From Aquincola sp. (GTDB lineage Bacteria; Pseudomonadota; Gammaproteobacteria; Burkholderiales; Burkholderiaceae_C), in the NCBI GenBank assembly GCA_029884035.1, contig JAOUIM010000265.1, forward strand, positions 1-5,608: a stretch of 5,608 nt of DNA. The letters are read 5' to 3'. The position numbers and the translations under genes were made by a program. Positions 1 to 5,608 of the stretch are shown here, one piece after another (positions within the stretch are counted from its first letter, which is position 1; each line of letters starts with the position of its first letter). Under the pieces are notes generated by a model, which did no database searches, was not told the DNA's origin, and worked only from the letters and a program-made list of their open reading frames with translations.

Positions 1-14
1 GCGAACGGGGCGCG

Positions 15-34
15 CGGCCGGCGTCGGCCGGCCG
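15..34 (-). terminator. GC-only hairpin just after malQ, possible terminator or processing stem
   Basis: Two bases after the malQ stop, positions 15-22 (CGGCCGGC) pair perfectly with 27-34 (GCCGGCCG), an 8-base-pair stem made only of G-C pairs with a 4-base loop at 23-26. No T-run follows on the minus strand (the next bases are CGCGCCCC), so it is not a classical intrinsic terminator. It could slow or pause transcription, protect the 3' end, or be a chance product of GC-rich sequence. The stem is seen directly; its role is a guess. Confidence 0.3.
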
Positions 35-36
35 GC

Positions 37-1554
37 TCAAGGGGTCGTCTTCGGCGGCGTGCCGTCGCGTCCGCTCGTGTACGACATCAACGCGAGGATG
101 CGCGAATGCTCCTCGCCCAGCATCGACCACTCGAAGCGCCAGGCCCAGTTCGTGCCCCCGAGCGAGCCGGGCTGGTTCATGCGGTATTCGGTGGGCAGGC
201 CCAGCACGTCCTGCAACGGAAACACCGCCAGGCGCGACACCGAGTTCATGCAGGCGCGGATTGCAGCCCAGTGGAACCCGCCGGCGTCGCAGGCCAGGTA
301 GGCACCCGCAAAGTGGCGCTCGGCCGGCCTGGCCTGGTCCCACCAGCCGCGCACCGTATCCGTGTCATGCGTGCTCGTGTAGACGATCGTGTTGCTGACG
401 TAGTTGTGCGGCAGGAACTCGTGCGTGCCGTCCCCGCCGAATGCGAAGACCAGCACCTTCATGCGCGGGAAGCCGCAGTCCTCGATCAGCCGGACGACGT
501 CGGGCGTGATGAGCCCCAGGTCTTCCGCAATGATCGGCAGCTTACCGAGCCGCCGCTCGATCGCCTCGAACAGGGGCAGTCCGGGCCCGACGCCCCAGTG
601 TCCGACACGTGCAGTGGGACTCGATGCCGGGATGATCCAGTAGCCGGCGAAGCCGCGGAAGTGGTCGATCCGAACGATGTCGGCCTGCGAAAGAATCCGC
701 TTCACGCGGTGGGCCCACCATGCGTAGTCCTCGGCGGCCATGCGATCCCACCGGTAGATCGGGTTGCCCCAGCGCTGCCCGTCGGGCCCGAGGTCGTCGG
801 GCGGGGCCCCGGCAAGCACGGTGGGCAGGCCATCGGGGCCGAGCTCGTAGAGGTCCTGCCGCGACCACACGTCGGCGCTGTTGTCGGCAACGTAGATCGG
901 GATGTCGCCGACCAGCGCGACGCCGCGCTCGTTCGCATGACGTTTGAGCGCGCGGCACTGCTCATCCCAGCACCACTGCACGAAGCGCCAGAAACCGATC
1001 TCGCCGGAATGTTCCTTCTTCGCCCGCGCCAGCGCCTTCGCGTTGCGACGGCGCAGCGGCTCGGCCCAATCCCACCACGGCTTCATGCCGGCGGCCATGA
1101 ACAGTGCCATGAACAGGGCGTACTCGTCGAGCCAGGCCGCCTCGCGCGCGCACCACGCCTGGAAGGCCCGCCGGTCCGCAGTTGCAGCATGCGCCTCGAA
1201 ACCGGCGGCGGCGCGCCGCAGATGCGCATCGCGCCACGGGATCACGCGGCGGAAGTCGACTCGCCCCGTGGGAAACGGCTCGCCCGGCAGCGCGATCTGG
1301 TCGAGCCAGCCACGCTCGACGAGTGGTTCGAGCGCGACCATCAGCGGACTGCCCGCGAACGCCGAAGGGCTCTGGTAGGGCGAGTCGCCTGGCCCGATCG
1401 GCGTGGTCGGCAGCCATTGCCACAGGCGTTGCCTGCCGGCGGCGAGCCAGTCGACGAAGCGGTAGGCGTCGGGCCCGAAGTCGCCGATGCCGTGCGGGCC
1501 CGGCAGCGACGTGACATGCAGCATGACGCCACTGGAGCGGGTGTCGAAGTTCAT
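37..1554 (-). CDS. malQ: 4-alpha-glucanotransferase (amylomaltase, GH77)
   Basis: Transfers alpha-1,4-glucan segments between malto-oligosaccharides in the cytoplasm, turning short oligosaccharides into longer chains and releasing glucose. The 505-residue protein opens with RSSGVMLHVTSLPGPHGIGD (residues 6-25), the usual start of the family. It carries the acceptor-site motif SPYQSPSAFAG (58-68) and all three GH77 catalytic residues: nucleophile D297 in RIDHFRGF (codon 664-666), acid/base E344 in IAEDLG (codon 523-525) and D397 in STHDTDT (codon 364-366). NWAWRF (469-474) marks the C-terminus. The length fits the short Thermus amylomaltase type (about 500 residues, from memory), not the roughly 690-residue E. 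coli MalQ with its N-terminal extension. The ATG at 1554 is chosen because the conserved motif begins five residues later. It is the last visible gene of the operon, 16 bases after glgX. The 250s-type loop (247-267) reads PPDDLGPDGQ where many homologues have PPDYFS. The family call is very secure. Confidence 0.97.
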   Translation of the reverse strand: MNFDTRSSGVMLHVTSLPGPHGIGDFGPDAYRFVDWLAAGRQRLWQWLPTTPIGPGDSPYQSPSAFAGSPLMVALEPLVERGWLDQIALPGEPFPTGRVDFRRVIPWRDAHLRRAAAGFEAHAATADRRAFQAWCAREAAWLDEYALFMALFMAAGMKPWWDWAEPLRRRNAKALARAKKEHSGEIGFWRFVQWCWDEQCRALKRHANERGVALVGDIPIYVADNSADVWSRQDLYELGPDGLPTVLAGAPPDDLGPDGQRWGNPIYRWDRMAAEDYAWWAHRVKRILSQADIVRIDHFRGFAGYWIIPASSPTARVGHWGVGPGLPLFEAIERRLGKLPIIAEDLGLITPDVVRLIEDCGFPRMKVLVFAFGGDGTHEFLPHNYVSNTIVYTSTHDTDTVRGWWDQARPAERHFAGAYLACDAGGFHWAAIRACMNSVSRLAVFPLQDVLGLPTEYRMNQPGSLGGTNWAWRFEWSMLGEEHSRILALMSYTSGRDGTPPKTTP

Positions 1555-1573
1555 GGCGATGCGGGCTTGCTCA
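1555..1573 (-). promoter_or_regulatory. glgX/malQ junction without a clear Shine-Dalgarno
   Basis: On the minus strand the glgX stop TGA is followed by GCAAGCCCGCATCGCC and then the malQ ATG. No purine-rich GGAG-like element lies at normal distance from the start; the nearest GGA run is inside the end of glgX, too far upstream. The malQ start is nevertheless well supported by its protein motif, so initiation probably depends on ribosomes arriving from glgX. Confidence 0.35.
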
Positions 1574-3643
1574 ACAGTCGTTTCCGCGCAGCACGACCAG
1601 CGAATGGGCAGGGACCACGAAGGCCTTGGCGGGTGGGACCGCGAGCGGCTCGCCCGAGGTGTCGAGTGCGACCTCCCAGTGGCCCGCGGGCAGTGTGAAG
1701 GACGTCGGCACCATTTCGGGGTTGAACGCGATCAGCAGGTGGCGGCATCCTGCGCCGCCGCCGACATGGTTGCGCGGCGATGCGTCGATGCGGCAGGCGA
1801 ACGCGTGCTGACTGCCGTCGTGCCAGTCGTGAACCTGCATGTCATGGCCACTCGGCGCGAGCCAGACGACACTGCGTTCGCCGGGCGGTGCGGGAACATG
1901 GGCGAACCAGCGCTCATGGCGCAGGGCAGGCTCCTCGCGGCGCAGCGCGAGGACGCGGGCGACGAACTCGATCTGCGCCGCGTCGGCATGCGCCCAGTCG
2001 AGCCAGCCGGTCGGGTTGTCCTGGCAGTACGCGTTGTTGTTGCCGTCCTGCGTATTGCCGAACTCGTCGCCCGCGTTGAGCATCGGCGTGCCTTGCGCGA
2101 GCAGGAGCGTGGCAAGCAGGGCGCGGCGCACGCGAGCACGCTGCGCGACGGGCACGACGGCAGCGATCTCGCCGTCTCGCCCGTCGCGGTTGCCTTCGCC
2201 GTTGGCCTGGTTGTGCTTCCTGTCGTAGGCGGTGAAGTCGGCGAGCGTGAATCCGTCGTGCGCAGCGATGAAGTTCACGCTCGCCAGCGGGCCACGCCGG
2301 CCGTGGTGGAACAGGTCGTTGCTGGCGGTAAAACGGCGCGCGAACTCGCCGCGGCTGACGCTGCGGCCGAGCCAGTAGCGCCGGACCGTGTCGCGGAACT
2401 TGTCGTTCCAGTCGAGCCAGCGCGAAGGAAAGCGGCCGACCTGGTAACCCTCGGGGCCGGCGTCCCAGGGCTCGGCGATCAGGTGGGCGCGCGCGAGGAT
2501 CGGGTCCTGCGCCAGTGCGGTGAAGAACGGCGCGTGCACGTTGAAGTGCTGGTGCGTGCGACCGAGCACCGGTGCCAGGTCGAAGCGGAAGCCGTCGACC
2601 CCCATCTCGTGCACCCAGTAGCGCAGCGAGTCGAGCACGAACTGCGTCACGCGCGGATGGGCGACGTTGAGCGTGTTGCCGCAGCCGGTCCAGTTCTCGC
2701 TGCGGCTCCTGTCGTCCTGGGCCAGGCGGTACCAGGACGCGTTGTCGAGCCCGCGCATCGACAGCGTCGAGCCATTCTCGCTGCCCTCCGGCGTGTGGTT
2801 GTAGACCACGTCGAGCACGACCTCCAGACCGTTGTCGTGCAGCGTCGCGACCATGCCCCGGAACTCGTCGGCCACCGCGCTCGGGTCGCTGCGGTCGCAG
2901 GCGGCAAATCGCGGGTCCGGGCAGAAGAATCCCAGCGTGTTGTAGCCCCAGTAGTTCACCAGGCCCTTGTCGGCCAGGCCCGGTTCGCCGAGGTGGTACT
3001 GGATAGGCAGCAGCTCGAGCGTCGTGACGCCGAGCGACTTGAAGTGCGACACAGACGCCGGATGCGCGAGGCCGGCGTAGGTGCCACGCAGCGCGTCGGG
3101 CAGGCCCGGCAGCGCCATGCCGAATCCCTTGACGTGCATCTCGTAGATGACGAGGTCGCGTGCCGCGTGGCGCGGCGCGTTGTGCCAACCCGGCGCGGGC
3201 TGCGGTGGCGCGGCGACGCGGGCCTTCAGCGCATGCAGCGCGTTGTCGCGCGAGTCCAGCGAGCGGGTGCCGTCCGGGTGGCCGAGCTCGTAGCCGTGGT
3301 GCTCGGCGCGCCAGGCGAAGCGGCCGACGATCTCGCGCGCCCAGGGGTCGAGCAGCAGCTTGTGCGGATTGAATCGATGGCCGTTCTCCGGCTGGTAGGC
3401 GCCGTGGGCGCGCAATCCGTAGATCAGGCCGGGTCCGACACCCTCGAGAAAGCCGTGGAAGATCCCGTCGCTGGGTCCGTGCAGCGCGTAGCGCTTGATC
3501 TCGCGTGCGCCGCTCGCGTCGAAGACGCACAGCTCGATGCGCGTGGCATGGTCGGAGAAGACGGCGAAATTGACACCGTCGTCGCGTGCCAGTGCACCGA
3601 ACGGCTCGGCGCGACCTTCGCTCAGTTGGGCAGGCAGACGCAT
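1571..3643 (-). CDS. glgX: Glycogen debranching enzyme GlgX (GH13 isoamylase type)
   Basis: Hydrolyses alpha-1,6 branch links of glycogen, in E. coli preferring short stubs left by glycogen phosphorylase; it acts in the cytoplasm and feeds oligosaccharides to MalQ. The 690-residue protein has an N-terminal CBM48 beta-sandwich (about 12-110, with GVNFAVFSDHA at 23-33), a GH13 barrel (about 165-575) and a C-terminal beta domain (about 585-690). Visible GH13 motifs are EMHVKGF (168-174), DVVYNH (278-283), GFRFDLA with nucleophile D355 (codon 2579-2581), IAEPWD with acid/base E391 (codon 2471-2473) and AHDGF with D463 (codon 2255-2257). The later signatures QGTPMLNAGDEFG (517-529) and GNNNAYCQDN (534-543) are typical of GlgX/TreX. 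The segment after NRDG (485-488) is shorter than usual and lacks the expected Asn-rich, GVEG-like loop. The ATG at 3643 lies 7 bases after the glgB stop and gives a normal N-terminus. An archaeal-type isoamylase (TreX) role is the main alternative. Confidence 0.96.
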   Translation of the reverse strand: MRLPAQLSEGRAEPFGALARDDGVNFAVFSDHATRIELCVFDASGAREIKRYALHGPSDGIFHGFLEGVGPGLIYGLRAHGAYQPENGHRFNPHKLLLDPWAREIVGRFAWRAEHHGYELGHPDGTRSLDSRDNALHALKARVAAPPQPAPGWHNAPRHAARDLVIYEMHVKGFGMALPGLPDALRGTYAGLAHPASVSHFKSLGVTTLELLPIQYHLGEPGLADKGLVNYWGYNTLGFFCPDPRFAACDRSDPSAVADEFRGMVATLHDNGLEVVLDVVYNHTPEGSENGSTLSMRGLDNASWYRLAQDDRSRSENWTGCGNTLNVAHPRVTQFVLDSLRYWVHEMGVDGFRFDLAPVLGRTHQHFNVHAPFFTALAQDPILARAHLIAEPWDAGPEGYQVGRFPSRWLDWNDKFRDTVRRYWLGRSVSRGEFARRFTASNDLFHHGRRGPLASVNFIAAHDGFTLADFTAYDRKHNQANGEGNRDGRDGEIAAVVPVAQRARVRRALLATLLLAQGTPMLNAGDEFGNTQDGNNNAYCQDNPTGWLDWAHADAAQIEFVARVLALRREEPALRHERWFAHVPAPPGERSVVWLAPSGHDMQVHDWHDGSQHAFACRIDASPRNHVGGGAGCRHLLIAFNPEMVPTSFTLPAGHWEVALDTSGEPLAVPPAKAFVVPAHSLVVLRGNDC

Positions 3644-3653
3644 GCCGCGCTCA
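3644..3653 (-). promoter_or_regulatory. glgB/glgX junction, probable translational coupling
   Basis: On the minus strand the glgB stop is followed by seven bases and then the glgX start: TGA GCGCGGC ATG. There is no strong Shine-Dalgarno sequence; the best candidate is a weak GTGAG overlapping the glgB stop codon, with its GAG six bases before the ATG. Such an arrangement usually means that ribosomes finishing glgB restart on glgX, but coupling is inferred, not shown. Confidence 0.45.
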
Positions 3654-5608
3654 CGCCGGGACCAGGAACAGCGTGGCCAGCGGCGGCACCGTCAGCACGA
3701 TCGACCGGGAGCGCCCGTGGCTCGGGACCGCCTCGACCGGCAAGGCCTTGCCACCATTGCCCAGGTTCGATCCGCCGTAGAAGGCGCTGTCGGTGTTGAG
3801 CGCTTCCTTCCAGGCCTGCACGCCCGCCTCGGCGCCGGGCACACCCAGGCGCAGCGCCTCGCGCGGTACCGGCGTCATGTTGGAGACGACGATCACCTGT
3901 GCGCCGCGCCCGTCCTTGCGCAGCCAGGCGTACAGCGAGCGGTCGGCGTCGTGCGCATCGATCCACTCGAAGCCCTCGCCGCTGCAGTCGAGCCGGTGCA
4001 ACGCCGGCATCGAGCGGTACAGGATGTTGAGATCGCGAACGAGACGCTGCACGCCGACATGGAGGTCGTATTGCAACAGCCACCACGGCAGTTCACCGTC
4101 GTGGTGCCACTCGGTGCCCTGCGCGAATTCCTGACCCATGAAGAGCAGCTTCTTGCCGGGGTGTCCCCACATGAAGGCGTAGTAAGCACGCAGGTTGGCG
4201 AATCGCTGCCATTCGTCGCCCGGCATGCGGCCGAGGATCGAGCCCTTGCCGTGCACCACCTCGTCGTGCGACAGCGGCAGCACGAAGTTCTCGGAGAACG
4301 CATAGACCAGACCGAAGGTCATCTTGTCATGGTGCCAGCGGCGGTGCACCGGATCCTGGTTCATGTACTGCAGCGTGTCGTGCATCCAGCCCATGTTCCA
4401 CTTGAAGTGGAATCCCAGGCCGCCGGAAAAGGTCGGAGCGCTGACGCCCGGGAAGGCCGTGCTCTCCTCCGCCACGGTGAAGGCGCCGGGGCATTCGGCG
4501 CCGATCACCTCGTTGGCGCGCCTGAGCAACGCAATCGCTTCGAGGTTCTCGCGCCCGCCGTGGACGTTAGGGATCCATTCGCCGGCCTTGCGCGAGTAGT
4601 CTCGGTACAGCATCGACGCCACCGCGTCGACGCGCAGGCCGTCGACGCCCATGCGCTCGATCCAGTACAGCGCGCTGCCGACGAGGAAGTTCTTCACCTC
4701 GTGGCGACCGAAGTTGTAGATCAGGGTGTTCCAGTCGATGTGGAACCCTTCGCGCGGATCGCCGTACTCGTACAGCGCGGTTCCGTCGAAGGCCGCGAGG
4801 CCGTGCGCGTCGCTCGGGAAATGTGCCGGCACCCAGTCGACCAGCACGCCCAGGCCCGCCGCGTGGCATGCAGCGACAAAACGCTCGAAGCCCTCGGGCG
4901 GGCCGAAACGTGCGGTGGGCGCGAACATCCCGAGCGTCTGGTAGCCCCACGAGCCGTCGAACGGGTGCTCGCTCACCGGCAGCAGCTCGACATGCGTGAA
5001 GCCGAGGTCGGCCACGTACAGCGGCAGCACTGCCGCCAGTTCGTCCCACGTGTACAGGCGACCGTCGGCGTGGCGACGCCAGGACGCGGCGTGCAGCTCG
5101 TAAACGCTGATCGGCGCGTCGCGCAGGTTCGCTGCGGCCCGGCCTTCGGGCAGCGCGCGCGCCGGCGGCAGTGGCGCCACGATGCTCGCGGTGCCCGGCC
5201 GCAGTTCCGCGGCGCGCGCGTACGGGTCGGCTTTCAGCGGCAGCAGCGTGCCGGTGCGCGACAGCAGTTCGAACTTGTAGTGGTCGCCGATCGCCGCATG
5301 GGGAACGAAGATCTCCCAGACGCCACCGCCGCCGCGCGAGCGCATCGGGTGACGGCGGCCGTCCCAGGCATTGAAGTCGCCGACGACGGAGACACGCTGC
5401 GCGTTCGGCGCCCAGACCGAGAAGCGCACGCCCGCGACGCCGTCAACCATGTTCGGGTGCGCGCCGAGGAAGGTGTAAGGCCGCAGGTGCGAGCCCTCGC
5501 CGAAGTAGTGCAGGTCGTCGTCGGCAATCTGGGATGCGAACGCATACGCATCGGCGTAAGTTCCCGCGTTGCCATTGGCCCACTGTACCCGGAGCCGGTA
5601 GTCGAACC
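3651..5608 (-). CDS. glgB: 1,4-alpha-glucan branching enzyme GlgB (5' end outside window)
   Basis: Introduces alpha-1,6 branches into glycogen by cutting an alpha-1,4 chain and re-attaching it to another glucose C6. The frame runs open to the right edge, so the gene is partial: 651 codons plus the stop are present. The ATG at 5450 is internal. The 52 codons before it keep reading as GlgB, including YRLRVQWANG, HYFGEGSH and FLGAHPN. After it come the CBM48 domain (VRFSVWAPNAQRVSVVGDFN and onward), the GH13 barrel and a C-terminal beta domain with LNTDSAFYGGSN. Catalytic residues are the Asp of GLRVDAV (4626-4628), the Glu of TVAEES (4467-4469) and the Asp of LSHDEVVHGKGS (4263-4265). Their spacing, 53 and 68 residues, equals that of E. 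coli D405, E458 and D526 (from memory), which predicts a protein of about 730 residues with about 78 missing. VDWVPAHFPSD and NVHGGRENLEA are further GlgB signatures. It is the first visible gene of the operon, directly upstream of glgX. Confidence 0.97.
   Translation of the reverse strand, partial: FDYRLRVQWANGNAGTYADAYAFASQIADDDLHYFGEGSHLRPYTFLGAHPNMVDGVAGVRFSVWAPNAQRVSVVGDFNAWDGRRHPMRSRGGGGVWEIFVPHAAIGDHYKFELLSRTGTLLPLKADPYARAAELRPGTASIVAPLPPARALPEGRAAANLRDAPISVYELHAASWRRHADGRLYTWDELAAVLPLYVADLGFTHVELLPVSEHPFDGSWGYQTLGMFAPTARFGPPEGFERFVAACHAAGLGVLVDWVPAHFPSDAHGLAAFDGTALYEYGDPREGFHIDWNTLIYNFGRHEVKNFLVGSALYWIERMGVDGLRVDAVASMLYRDYSRKAGEWIPNVHGGRENLEAIALLRRANEVIGAECPGAFTVAEESTAFPGVSAPTFSGGLGFHFKWNMGWMHDTLQYMNQDPVHRRWHHDKMTFGLVYAFSENFVLPLSHDEVVHGKGSILGRMPGDEWQRFANLRAYYAFMWGHPGKKLLFMGQEFAQGTEWHHDGELPWWLLQYDLHVGVQRLVRDLNILYRSMPALHRLDCSGEGFEWIDAHDADRSLYAWLRKDGRGAQVIVVSNMTPVPREALRLGVPGAEAGVQAWKEALNTDSAFYGGSNLGNGGKALPVEAVPSHGRSRSIVLTVPPLATLFLVPA

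Larger units (their letters stand above)
37..5608 (-). other. Probable glgB-glgX-malQ operon
   Basis: The three genes point the same way, are separated by only 7 and 16 bases, and have linked functions, so they are probably one transcript. No space for a promoter exists between them. The promoter and any upstream genes lie beyond position 5608. Whether transcription continues past malQ cannot be told from the 36 bases left. The operon call is inference from spacing and function. Confidence 0.85.

Noticed and set aside
1..36. Start of a further gene downstream of malQ.
   Set aside because: Thirty-six bases, mostly a GC hairpin, are too few to recognise a reading frame or product.
106..1698. 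A 530-codon open frame on the plus strand opposite malQ.
   Set aside because: Same explanation: an antisense shadow of malQ with low-complexity composition and no domain I recognise.
2123..2191. A compensated frameshift in glgX as the cause of the unusual loop.
   Set aside because: Reading the other two phases here gives only Arg-rich sequence and no Asn-rich GVEG-like motif, so a real shortening fits better.
1914..3530. A 538-codon minus-strand frame inside glgX in a different phase.
   Set aside because: An Arg/Ala-rich frame-shifted shadow of glgX. The glgX frame itself carries all family motifs without interruption.
1487..3799. A 770-codon open frame on the plus strand, running antisense to all of glgX.
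   Set aside because: Its translation is rich in Arg, Val, Ala and Glu without recognisable motifs, and it is fully antisense to a gene with intact GH13 motifs. Long antisense frames are expected in GC-rich genes because stop codons are rare.
37..5608. A mobile element, CRISPR array, tRNA or other RNA gene in the window.
   Set aside because: Apart from the first 36 bases and gaps of 7 and 16 bases, everything is conserved coding sequence. I saw no direct repeats, inverted terminal repeats or tRNA-like fold.

Overview
The window is a compact, GC-rich (roughly two-thirds G+C by eye) stretch of bacterial chromosome holding three consecutive genes, all on the minus strand, for building and breaking down alpha-glucan (glycogen). 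In transcription order they are glgB (branching enzyme, 5' end beyond the right edge), glgX (debranching enzyme) and malQ (4-alpha-glucanotransferase). Base composition, protein character and gene order suggest a GC-rich proteobacterium, most likely a betaproteobacterium of the Burkholderiales type, with a Xanthomonas-like gammaproteobacterium as the alternative. This placement is inference from memory, not a database result.

Layout from right to left, which is the direction of transcription: 5608-3651 is glgB, open at the window edge and lacking its first residues (about 78 by comparison with E. coli GlgB). After a 7-base gap, 3643-1571 is glgX, complete. After a 16-base gap, 1554-37 is malQ, complete. 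Positions 1-36 hold a very GC-rich hairpin just after the malQ stop, and nothing else that can be read. There is no non-coding stretch longer than 36 bases, so any promoter for the operon lies outside the window.

The three enzymes form a coherent set. GlgB cuts alpha-1,4 chains and re-attaches them through alpha-1,6 links to make branches. GlgX removes short branches from phosphorylase-trimmed glycogen and releases malto-oligosaccharides. MalQ disproportionates those oligosaccharides into longer chains plus glucose. All three show intact catalytic triads. No ADP-glucose synthesis gene (glgC, glgA) or phosphorylase gene (glgP) is visible here. In several GC-rich proteobacteria this trio sits beside trehalose/maltose genes (treS, treY, treZ), which is a plausible but unproven context.

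I see no mobile element, CRISPR array, RNA gene or novel system. The points most worth a second look are a shortened, atypical loop in GlgX after its NRDG motif, a changed substrate loop in MalQ, the tight gene junctions without clear Shine-Dalgarno sites, and the hairpin after malQ.
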